A stretch of DNA of 37,618 nucleotides, taken from positions 1 through 37,618 of the forward strand of contig CAVAPB010000022.1 of NCBI GenBank assembly GCA_963590415.1. The letters run 5' to 3'. Both the position numbers and the translations under genes were made by a program. Position 1 is the first letter of the stretch, and the number at the start of each line of letters is the position of its first letter. The notes below the pieces were generated by a model. The model was given only the letters and a program-made list of their open reading frames with translations. It was not told the DNA's origin and did not search any database. This DNA is from Fimenecus sp963590415 (GTDB lineage: Bacteria; Bacillota; Clostridia; Oscillospirales; Acutalibacteraceae). Below are positions 23,411-30,848 of this stretch, piece by piece.

Positions 23411-24691
23411 TTGAATTTTAAGGAAAGCAGTAGTGTTGAATTAAAGTCGATTGTTAATGATGATTTTAAAAAAGAAGTAATTGCGTTTGCCAACACAAAT
23501 GGCGGAGAAATATATGTAGGTGTTGACGATGACGGAGTTGTAGTAGGTGTTGATAATGCTGATAAAGTGATGGAAAAAATCGGAGCAATAATTCGCAACG
23601 GAATAAAGCCTGATTTAACTCCGTACACATCAATTGATGAACAAAATGCTGATGGAAAATGTATTATTAAAGTCACTGTTATGAGAGGTCAAAAACGACC
23701 GTATCATATTTCTGATAAAGGTTTAAAGCCTTCAGCTGTTTTCGTTCGTCACGGTGTATCTTCTGTACCGGTTACTGAAGAGGCTATCAGAACAATGCTT
23801 AAAGAAACAGACGGAGTAACATTTGACAAGGCAAGGTGCTTAAATCAAGAATTAACATTCAATTATACAAAAGAGATTTTTCAAAAACAAAATGTAGCAT
23901 TTGAAGAAAGTAATATGAAATCATTGGGATTAATTGATAATGACGGATATTATACCAATGCGGCGTTACTGCTATCCGACCAATGCGAGCATAGTATAAA
24001 ATGTGCAGTATATGAAGATAACACAAAATTGGAATTTAAGGCAAGAAAAGAGTTTTACGGTTCAATTTTAAAGCAAGTTGATGAAGCTTACGAATACATC
24101 AATTTGTGCAACAATCAAAATTCAACTTTTGAAGGTTTGATAAGAGTTGATCATTATGATTATCCGCAATATGCGGTTAGGGAAGCACTTTTGAATGCAG
24201 TTGTTCATCGAGATTATGATTATTCGGGCAGTATTCTGATAAATATATTCTCAAACAGAATAGAATTTGTTTCAATCGGCGGGCTGGTTAAAGGAATTAC
24301 ACTTAATGATGTTATGGCAGGAGTTTCTCAACCAAGAAACGCTCTTATTGCAAATATTTTTTACAGGCTAAAATTGATTGAAAGTTACGGTACCGGTATT
24401 CAGAGAATTATGGAAAGTTATCAAGACCAAATGCTCAAGCCTACATTCAAAATCGGACCTGCATCTTTTGTTGTCACACTCCCCAAGAGGAAACCTTTTA
24501 ACGACTCAACAACAGAAGAAGAAACGGTAATGAATTTATTAAACGATAAAAAATTTATTACTCGTAAAGATATTGAATTCGAATTAAATTGTTCTAAATT
24601 CAAGGCGATAAATGTCATAAATGAGCTAATTAAAAAAGGTGCTATTAAGAAGACAGGTGCAGGAAAAGATACTCAATATACGGTTGTTTAA
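23411..24691 (+). CDS. AlbA_2 (Schlafen-type) / ATPase-domain transcriptional regulator
   Basis: The 426-aa protein has an N-terminal AlbA_2 domain (about residues 4-125; SSVELKSI, then FANTNGGEIYVGVDDDG). It continues with a GHKL-type ATP-binding HATPase_c_4 domain (about 240-360; REALLNAVVHRDYDYSG) and a C-terminal winged helix (about 370-425). Proteins of this layout are annotated as ATP-binding transcriptional regulators. The start is a TTG with GAGGCGG 6 bp upstream. The gene is flanked on both sides by 9-bp AACGAATA repeats, which suggests that it binds them. It lies among mobile-element remnants. Confidence 0.75.
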   Translation: MNFKESSSVELKSIVNDDFKKEVIAFANTNGGEIYVGVDDDGVVVGVDNADKVMEKIGAIIRNGIKPDLTPYTSIDEQNADGKCIIKVTVMRGQKRPYHISDKGLKPSAVFVRHGVSSVPVTEEAIRTMLKETDGVTFDKARCLNQELTFNYTKEIFQKQNVAFEESNMKSLGLIDNDGYYTNAALLLSDQCEHSIKCAVYEDNTKLEFKARKEFYGSILKQVDEAYEYINLCNNQNSTFEGLIRVDHYDYPQYAVREALLNAVVHRDYDYSGSILINIFSNRIEFVSIGGLVKGITLNDVMAGVSQPRNALIANIFYRLKLIESYGTGIQRIMESYQDQMLKPTFKIGPASFVVTLPKRKPFNDSTTEEETVMNLLNDKKFITRKDIEFELNCSKFKAINVINELIKKGAIKKTGAGKDTQYTVV

Positions 24692-24700
24692 TTATTTTAT

Positions 24701-24749
24701 CGTTATATTCGTTTGCTTCGAACAAACGAATATAACGAACATAACGAAT
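24701..24749. repeat. Inverted and direct 9-bp repeats downstream of the AlbA_2 gene
   Basis: CGTTATATTCGTTTG (24701-24715) and CAAACGAATATAACG (24723-24737) form a perfect 15-bp inverted repeat around CTTCGAA. AACG starts at 24725, 24734 and 24743, again 9 bp apart; the reverse CGTT units are at 24701 and 24710. The unit is the same as in the array at 23364. It may also act as the gene's terminator hairpin. Confidence 0.8.
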
Positions 24750-24863
24750 AAATCCAAAACACACATTATTCGCCGTAAAAAGTGACACGGTTTGCAAATG
24801 TTTGTTGTAATTTCGGGCACAAACTAAATGTGCAAATTTATAAATCGCACATTCGCAAAAGAA

Positions 24864-24903
24864 AACCTCCTTTGGTACAATTTGAGTATCAAAGGGGGTT
24901 TTT
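24864..24903 (+). promoter_or_regulatory. Hairpin covering the tnpV ribosome site
   Basis: AACCTCCTTTG (24864-24874) pairs with CAAAGGGGGTT (24890-24900) over 11 bp with one G-T pair. The 3' arm contains the AAAGGGGG that should serve as the ribosome site of the gene at 24907, and the TTTT after it could also give termination. Confidence 0.6.
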
Positions 24904-24906
24904 ACT

Positions 24907-25284
24907 ATGAAAAAAACATTATTTGAACAATTCGGCGGTACATATACTAAACAAGGTGATTATCTTTTGCCAAATTTAATTTTACCGGCAGAAGAAGAAA
25001 CCGGTTACATCGGAGTGTGGGGACAACGCAGGTTGAACTACTTAAAGTGCCACCGCAAAGTTTTGTATTACAATCTGCTCACTTCCGGCAAACTCCATTC
25101 CCACCTTGCCGATACCGAAGAACAAGCCCAACAACTCTTTTCTCGGCTAGTAAAACAATACGCTGAAAAAGAAGGTGTCACCGAAGAACTAAAAGCAGCC
25201 GATATGATGCTCTGGGTGCAGAAGATGAATAATATCAGTAATCGAGCAATCGAAGTTGTGAATAGCGAACTGATTTTTGTATGA
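24907..25284 (+). CDS. tnpV: Transposon-encoded protein TnpV
   Basis: This 125-aa protein matches the TnpV family of Tn4451-like clostridial mobilisable transposons: YIGVWGQRRLNYLKCHRKVLYYNLLTSGKLHSHLADTEEQA is split here into YIGVWGQRRLNYLKCHRK and YYNLLTSGKLHSHLAD as the hallmark segments. Its function in the transposon is not known. AAAGGGGG precedes the ATG but lies in a hairpin. No other Tn4451 genes such as tnpX are present, so it is probably a leftover cargo piece. Confidence 0.8.
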   Translation: MKKTLFEQFGGTYTKQGDYLLPNLILPAEEETGYIGVWGQRRLNYLKCHRKVLYYNLLTSGKLHSHLADTEEQAQQLFSRLVKQYAEKEGVTEELKAADMMLWVQKMNNISNRAIEVVNSELIFV

Positions 25285-25344
25285 GAAAATATTATCTGCA
25301 CTTAACCGAATATATCCATGAATTTAGAATCAAATACGCAAAAT

Positions 25345-25390
25345 AGCAAGCAGGCACGTAAGTTAATCTCCCGCGCCTGCTTGCTATTTT
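25345..25390. terminator. Bidirectional terminator between tnpV and the OLD nuclease
   Basis: AGCAAGCAGGC (25345-25355) and GCCTGCTTGCT (25375-25385) pair perfectly over 11 bp; ATTTTTATT follows on the plus strand. Confidence 0.8.
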
Positions 25391-27420
25391 TATTGAAGTG
25401 CTTTGTTGATTTTTTCAATAAGTTTTTCTGCTTGTGCTATTTCGTCCGTTTGCAAATCAGTCATACTATGATCTCTTGACCATCGTATAAACGCTTTTGC
25501 TAATTTATATTTTGAGAAATCAGTTTTTACCACACTCTTTATAACATCAACAACAGGTCGTTGAGGCTGAGCTTGAGCAACAGTAATTGCATCCCAACCA
25601 CACTCTTTCTTAGCAATATCTAAAAGTGTCTCACGAAGAATATCTTCAATTTCTGGATTCGGCACTTGACCAGTGTATGCATCTTTCGTTCTTAAAATTC
25701 TTTTAGCACCTACAGCGTTAACCAAAGTATCTTGTTTTGCTGCCGTATCTCCTTCGGTATCCGAATCTAAAAGTGCTGCAAGCTTAAGATTTTGAGCATG
25801 TAGTATTGTTGCAAAATAAACAACTTTACTTGCACTATTCGCTGGAATCAAAGCAATCTGATCGTTAATTCCTATCTTTCCGTCAGCCTTTAACAAATCA
25901 GATAAGCTTTCTAAATACCACATATCTGTTAAGCCTTCAAGAACAAGGTTTTTATTGTGGAAAAATAAGCTTTGTGCTAAATCATAGCCTAATGCCTCTT
26001 GGAGCGGCAACATTGCACCACTGTCACTAGCAGTTAACGAGACATTTACCTTTGTACCAACGGTTCTATCAGGCATTTCTACAACACGAACTTTATCCAA
26101 CTCATTTGAACCAACGAGGAAAGGAGAGTGTGTTGTATATAAAGTCTGATTGCTTTCACTTAATTTTGTTAAAGTCTCGATGAATTCGGCCTGTTTCAGT
26201 GCATGCAAACTTTGACCAGGTTCATCCAGTAATAAAATTGCGTTTTTGTGTTTGTCGGAAGCTTCCGCAAAAAACACTGCATAAAATGAAACCATCCACT
26301 GGAAACCTTCTGAACGCTGATCGAGTTCTACCTCAACGCCTAAGTCATCTTCAACAACAACTTTAAGATATTGACCATCAACTTTAATTCTCAATTTATT
26401 TGCATCACGACCATTATTTTGAGGGTTCCATATCTCACAGATTGCTTTTGTTAATCGTATTGTAGCTGCGTTTAATTGATAATCTCTTTTATCGAGTTGA
26501 GCACGATATTGTTCATATTGTGCAGGATCGCTCAAATTAAACCTTGATGTATCTCCTGCATCAGCAAGCTCTTGAGGTGTAAATCCCAAAAATTTAAGCA
26601 AGCAAATATTACCATAATCGTACTGTTCATCATCAAGCATTTTTCTATCAATACGTTCAGCAAGGTTTCTTAAATGAAGTACAGGACGAATCCTAAAATA
26701 ATTGCTAAACAGTATGAATGTGGGTAACCTTTTTCTGAAGGTTTCAAGAACTTCGCATCTCTGAATAGGCTTTTCTAACAATTCAATAAGTTTATCATAT
26801 CGTTTTTCTTCTGTGGTGTTATCGTCAGCGAGATATGACACGTTGTTTTTTACCCAATCTGTAATCTTTTTTGCCCTATCAGCGGTAATAATACTTGTTC
26901 TTTGAAGTCCAGTTGTTACCAAATCGTAACTGTTTTGTATAGCAGTCTGTTTTGCCTCAAGTTCTGATTTTGCTTGGCTAGTGTTTTTATAATGCTGGCA
27001 TAACTTCAATAAGTCTTTCTCAATATCAGAAAAAGATAGTTGTTCTGGTGCATTATCAAGTCTATGCCAGTATGTATTATCCAATCGGCGACCAAAAATA
27101 TACAAAACATTTTGATAATCTTCAGGAATATCTTTCTTATCGTCATCTTCTAATATAAAGTGACCTTCAACAACAGTAAATTTGTTTGGATCGATCTTTC
27201 CATTTTTTATATCTTCGTCATATTTAGAACGAGGATAGTCTCTCAAAGGGTCAAAAGCTGCTGTGCCTTCAGGTGCATTAAGTTTTTGTAACGCCTGCAA
27301 AATAGCTGTCTTACCAGCTTCGTTGGGACCAACAAATATTGTTTTGTCATTTTCTACATCAAAATATCCTGTATCAATTATACTACGATAGCCTTGTACT
27401 CTCGCTTTAGTTAGTCGCAT
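25390..27420 (-). CDS. OLD-family ATP-dependent nuclease (ATPase + TOPRIM)
   Basis: The 676-aa protein has an ABC/SMC-type ATPase with Walker A GPNEAGKT (31-38) and Walker B LLLDEPGQSLH (about 393). A C-terminal TOPRIM nuclease follows, with its Glu in LVLEGLTDMWY (about 492) and acidic LLDSDTEGD (about 548). OLD nucleases act in phage defence, alone or with a partner such as the helicase of Gabija. No UvrD-like helicase gene is nearby, so this is not Gabija. It follows the restriction enzyme gene after a 94-bp gap with a dyad, and AAAGGAG precedes its ATG. It may be an accessory part of the restriction locus. Confidence 0.85.
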   Translation of the reverse strand: MRLTKARVQGYRSIIDTGYFDVENDKTIFVGPNEAGKTAILQALQKLNAPEGTAAFDPLRDYPRSKYDEDIKNGKIDPNKFTVVEGHFILEDDDKKDIPEDYQNVLYIFGRRLDNTYWHRLDNAPEQLSFSDIEKDLLKLCQHYKNTSQAKSELEAKQTAIQNSYDLVTTGLQRTSIITADRAKKITDWVKNNVSYLADDNTTEEKRYDKLIELLEKPIQRCEVLETFRKRLPTFILFSNYFRIRPVLHLRNLAERIDRKMLDDEQYDYGNICLLKFLGFTPQELADAGDTSRFNLSDPAQYEQYRAQLDKRDYQLNAATIRLTKAICEIWNPQNNGRDANKLRIKVDGQYLKVVVEDDLGVEVELDQRSEGFQWMVSFYAVFFAEASDKHKNAILLLDEPGQSLHALKQAEFIETLTKLSESNQTLYTTHSPFLVGSNELDKVRVVEMPDRTVGTKVNVSLTASDSGAMLPLQEALGYDLAQSLFFHNKNLVLEGLTDMWYLESLSDLLKADGKIGINDQIALIPANSASKVVYFATILHAQNLKLAALLDSDTEGDTAAKQDTLVNAVGAKRILRTKDAYTGQVPNPEIEDILRETLLDIAKKECGWDAITVAQAQPQRPVVDVIKSVVKTDFSKYKLAKAFIRWSRDHSMTDLQTDEIAQAEKLIEKINKALQ

Positions 27421-27477
27421 AGTTTAATCTCCTTTGTTTTAATTGTATAATCCAGCTATAGTTTAACATTAAATTAT

Positions 27478-27502
27478 CATTTGTATAGAAAATATACAAA
27501 TG
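27478..27502. promoter_or_regulatory. Dyad between the restriction enzyme and OLD genes
   Basis: CATTTGTATA (27478-27487) and TATACAAATG (27493-27502) form a perfect 10-bp inverted repeat with loop GAAAA. It could be an operator or a weak terminator; a TATACAAT-like -10 for the OLD gene lies downstream on the minus strand. Confidence 0.5.
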
Positions 27503-27514
27503 AGTCCTAACTCA

Positions 27515-28663
27515 TCAAAATCTCTGACTTCCAGAGATGAGTATGTCTGTTATACGCTCCCAATTAAACTTGTATCCTTCACCAGGGAAAAAATATGAGT
27601 GCTTTTTATGCACATACAGCAATCCGAATTTGTTCCACAGTTTCATTTCATCTCGCATATAACTGTTTTTTGCACCAGTTTTAATTGCGGTAGGTTTACG
27701 TTTTCCAATGCAACCGTTGTCACTTAAAAACATTTCTAATGCAATGGTATGTGCTTCGCTTGTAGGAGATACATCAGTCACTTTTTGGAACTTGTCCACT
27801 AAATTAATTAAATCTAGATGGCGTCCATTAACTAAAACCAAATAAGCTAATTTGTCGATAAATCTTTTGCTATTTGGACCAAATTTTTTGCCAATTTCCA
27901 AGAGTTCAAAGCCAAGATCTGTTAAGCGACCTTCGCTTCTTGACCATAATTCTAATTGCACAAGCGGAATTTTATAATTCTGCTTTTCTGATTTCATAGA
28001 TGCTTCGGAACCACCCTTATTACGAGGCGTTCCATCCCATTGTTTTGTTTTCTTACCAACCATCATTTCGTAAAAAGTTGGATATATGTGTTCGGTGTAG
28101 ATATCTCCTTCATAATCGTTGTAAAGAAAGCTCAAATTCAAAAGATCATATAACTCATAATGACTTAGATCTCGCCACCAACACCAGAAAGTCTTATCCT
28201 CTATAGCTTTAGTCTTTATTGCTGTGGTACTCCTTAATGCTGTAATAGGGTGCAGTATGTTGATGTCAGAAGAATTGTAATCATACGCATAAAGCGATGT
28301 AGCAACATTGTTGAATTCTGGTGCTGTTAATGTATCTGCAATGAAATCAGCAATGTGAAATCCGTCATCAGCTACAAAAGGAACTATGAGTCCGGAATAC
28401 ATGTGTTTCTGAAGATATGCCAACGACTGTCCTAAACCAGTCAAATATTCACGTTTGCTTTGGAATGGCGGTTTAAATTCTAAAGCGTATGTAACTTTCA
28501 AATCCTCGTCATAACATACATAATCAGGTCGAGGCCAATCCCAGTCGCCGGTTCGAACTATTGATGTTGAGAAAACTTGTTTGAAATCGCCATCCGCATT
28601 TCTGATTTTAGTTAATATCGCATCACCATACATTGTTGCGGAAGCATCGTGTAATTCACCCAT
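27515..28663 (-). CDS. Putative PD-(D/E)XK restriction endonuclease
   Basis: The 382-aa protein has a nuclease core near its N-terminus: P46-D47, a 14-residue spacing, then E62-F-K64 and a following G78-Q79, the PD-(D/E)XK pattern. The C-terminal half has no motif that I know and could hold the DNA-reading part. It overlaps the methyltransferase gene by 8 bp and has AAAGGAG 8 bp before its ATG. Its position after two C5-methyltransferases makes it the cutting enzyme of the system. The overall sequence does not match a restriction family that I can name. Confidence 0.7.
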   Translation of the reverse strand: MGELHDASATMYGDAILTKIRNADGDFKQVFSTSIVRTGDWDWPRPDYVCYDEDLKVTYALEFKPPFQSKREYLTGLGQSLAYLQKHMYSGLIVPFVADDGFHIADFIADTLTAPEFNNVATSLYAYDYNSSDINILHPITALRSTTAIKTKAIEDKTFWCWWRDLSHYELYDLLNLSFLYNDYEGDIYTEHIYPTFYEMMVGKKTKQWDGTPRNKGGSEASMKSEKQNYKIPLVQLELWSRSEGRLTDLGFELLEIGKKFGPNSKRFIDKLAYLVLVNGRHLDLINLVDKFQKVTDVSPTSEAHTIALEMFLSDNGCIGKRKPTAIKTGAKNSYMRDEMKLWNKFGLLYVHKKHSYFFPGEGYKFNWERITDILISGSQRF

Positions 28664-29714
28664 TATAAGAATCTCCTTTAAGAATATTTTCGATATGTTT
28701 TGCTAATTGGTAAGCTAGTTTCACAGGGACTGCATTTCCGACTTGAATACACTGATTTTGTCGTGTTCCACAGAAAACAACATCATCTGGGAAAGTTTGA
28801 ATTCTAGCAGCTTCACGAACGGTGAGACTTCTATTTTCTACGGGGTGCAATGGAAATGCATTGTGTCCAGGTACCATTGTAGTTGCGGGTTTGAAACGAC
28901 TTAGGCGTCTATATACGTGGCTAAAGTTTTTTAATTCATTCTTTGCATAGTCACTGCGAGATCCATATGCAATATCTGAAGGAAGTCCTTCTTTGGGAAT
29001 GCCCTCGCCCTCTTTAATGTATTTTATTCTTTCTGTTACGGTAGGGTTGTGTTTCATTGGAACATGATTAGGAATCTTGTTTTCTTTACCAACAAGATCA
29101 TTTATGGCTTCTCCTACAGTGGCGTAGGTTTCTTTTGTATGCGTTTTTTCTGGAAATGTTGGAACAATATTAAGATCATTACGAAATCCCAAAAAAAACA
29201 CTCTGTTACGCACTTGCGGCACACCGTAATCTGCTGCACATAAAACACTAGAAACTACTGTGTATCCTATTTTTTTAAATTCTTCCTCTATAGCACCTTT
29301 GATTTTCCCTCCATCAGAAGAAAGTAAACCACGTACATTTTCCATTAAAAATGCTTTGGGTTTTATAGTATCGACAAAACGAATGAATTCAAAAACCAAT
29401 TCATTACGAGGATCTTTAACCAGGCGCTTTCCTATGGTGGAAAATCCCTGACAAGGCGGGCCGCCGACAACAACATCTATTTTATCTTTATATTTTGTCA
29501 GAACATCGTTGCTAATTGTGCGTATATCTGCGTTTATCAATGGGACGAAAGGATAGTTTTTATTGTGAGTTTCAATTGCAGGTTCCCACATTTCAACAGA
29601 AAAAGAAGGGACGAAACCCGCCTCAATAAATCCTCTCAACAAACCGCCTGCACCGCTGAATAAATCTATAAATGTAAGACCATTATTCTTTTTTGGTTGA
29701 TTCATAATACGCAT
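28656..29714 (-). CDS. DNA (cytosine-5) methyltransferase 1
   Basis: The 352-aa enzyme methylates cytosine C5 using S-adenosylmethionine. The ordered motifs are present: motif I IDLFSGAGG (16-24), motif IV with catalytic Cys88 in GGPPCQGFS, motif VI MENVRG, motif VIII QVRNRVFF, motif IX SLTVREAARIQTFPDD and motif X QVGNAVP. The target-recognition region lies between VIII and IX. Start 29714 has AAGGAG 4 bp upstream and overlaps the previous gene by 32 bp; an ATG three codons on is possible. It differs from its neighbour mostly in the target region. Confidence 0.92.
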   Translation of the reverse strand: MRIMNQPKKNNGLTFIDLFSGAGGLLRGFIEAGFVPSFSVEMWEPAIETHNKNYPFVPLINADIRTISNDVLTKYKDKIDVVVGGPPCQGFSTIGKRLVKDPRNELVFEFIRFVDTIKPKAFLMENVRGLLSSDGGKIKGAIEEEFKKIGYTVVSSVLCAADYGVPQVRNRVFFLGFRNDLNIVPTFPEKTHTKETYATVGEAINDLVGKENKIPNHVPMKHNPTVTERIKYIKEGEGIPKEGLPSDIAYGSRSDYAKNELKNFSHVYRRLSRFKPATTMVPGHNAFPLHPVENRSLTVREAARIQTFPDDVVFCGTRQNQCIQVGNAVPVKLAYQLAKHIENILKGDSYNG

Positions 29715-30732
29715 CTAACTCCTTTTTGATTTGTTCTGCCCAAGCTTTTGCCATCATTGGAGGCACAGCATTTCCAACTTGCATACATTGTTTGTCCCTA
29801 GGTCCCATAAAGATGTAATCATCGGGGAAAGTTTGAATCCTAGCAGCTTCTCTGACAGTTAAGCTTCTGTCCAGCCAAGGATGAATAGGAAATGCATTAT
29901 GTCCCGGCACCATTGTAAGCGATGGTTTGTTTCTATGCAGCCTTTTGAAGGTGTTTCCAAAATTCTTTCTGTATAATTCTGGTGGAAGATCACTTTCAGG
30001 AAGTCGACCGCCCTCCGGTATTAACTGATATCTTCTTATGTTAATTTCTCCATGCTTCAGAGGAACGTGGTTGTTGGCTTGGTTTTGATCTTTATCTGCT
30101 AAATCACCAATAGCAGTGCCTACCGTAGTCCAAGGAGTTTCACCGTTTTCAGAATGTGTTGGTTTAGGCGGAGTCATTTTAATTCCAACACGATTTCCAT
30201 AAAAGAAAATTCGGTTTCTAATTTGTGGAACCCCGTAATCAGCAGCATTAAGCACTACATAATTAAATTCATACCCTGTAGCAGCAAAAGTCTTTTTGAT
30301 TTCCTCAAAAATTGTGCCTTTATCCCTCGTCAATAACCCCTCAACATTTTCCATAAGAAAAAATTTCGGTTTGAGATAAGTGAGTATTCTAATATATTCC
30401 TTGAACAATGTGTTCCTAGGATCTTTTTGATAACGTTTGCTAGGGTCCGAAGATATTCTTTTTCCTATAGTAGAAAAACCTTGGCAAGGAGGACCACCAA
30501 CTAAAACATCGATTTCTTCAGGAACATATTTGTCCAATAAATTTTCATTCAAGTCGTGAATGTCGATTTTCAAAAAAGGAATATTGGGACGATTGGCTAA
30601 GTGCACTTTTTCGCAATATTCATCAAAATCGGTTGAAAATACGATGTCATAACCAACCTGTTCGAAGCCAAGTTCTAATCCTCCTGCCCCACTAAATAGG
30701 TCTACAATTTTATATTTATTTGGTTTGCTCAT
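29683..30732 (-). CDS. DNA (cytosine-5) methyltransferase 2
   Basis: The 349-aa enzyme has the same motif order: IVDLFSGAGG (9-18), Cys83 in GGPPCQGFS, MENVEG, QIRNRIFFYG, SLTVREAARIQTFPDD and QVGNAVP. The frame is open from 30765, but GGAGA 8 bp before the ATG at 30732 sets the start. It is the first gene of the restriction-modification operon. Having two complete C5 enzymes beside one nuclease is the arrangement seen where the recognition sequence is asymmetric and each strand needs its own methylase. The recognition sequence cannot be read from the protein. Confidence 0.92.
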   Translation of the reverse strand: MSKPNKYKIVDLFSGAGGLELGFEQVGYDIVFSTDFDEYCEKVHLANRPNIPFLKIDIHDLNENLLDKYVPEEIDVLVGGPPCQGFSTIGKRISSDPSKRYQKDPRNTLFKEYIRILTYLKPKFFLMENVEGLLTRDKGTIFEEIKKTFAATGYEFNYVVLNAADYGVPQIRNRIFFYGNRVGIKMTPPKPTHSENGETPWTTVGTAIGDLADKDQNQANNHVPLKHGEINIRRYQLIPEGGRLPESDLPPELYRKNFGNTFKRLHRNKPSLTMVPGHNAFPIHPWLDRSLTVREAARIQTFPDDYIFMGPRDKQCMQVGNAVPPMMAKAWAEQIKKELDAYYESTKKE

Positions 30733-30759
30733 AATAAAGTCTCCGTTTGTATTATTGTT

Positions 30760-30813
30760 CCTCAAGTATCAACAAATTTCGCACTGGTGGCACCGATGAA
30801 TTGTGACTTGAGG
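30760..30813. promoter_or_regulatory. 54-bp dyad upstream of the restriction-modification operon
   Basis: CCTCAAGT (30760-30767) and ACTTGAGG (30806-30813) are perfect inverted repeats; GGTG-G-CACC lies at the centre. It falls between the end of the GmrSD-like gene and the first methyltransferase start, where a terminator or an operator would be expected. Confidence 0.5.
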
Positions 30814-30848
30814 AAAAGAAATATTCGGGGATAAAAGTTTAATAACTC

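Noticed and set aside
23364..24749. CRISPR array
   Set aside because: The repeats are 9 bp, contiguous and without spacers; no cas gene is in the window.
25390..27420. Gabija system
   Set aside because: An OLD-type ATPase/TOPRIM gene is present, but there is no UvrD-like helicase next to it.
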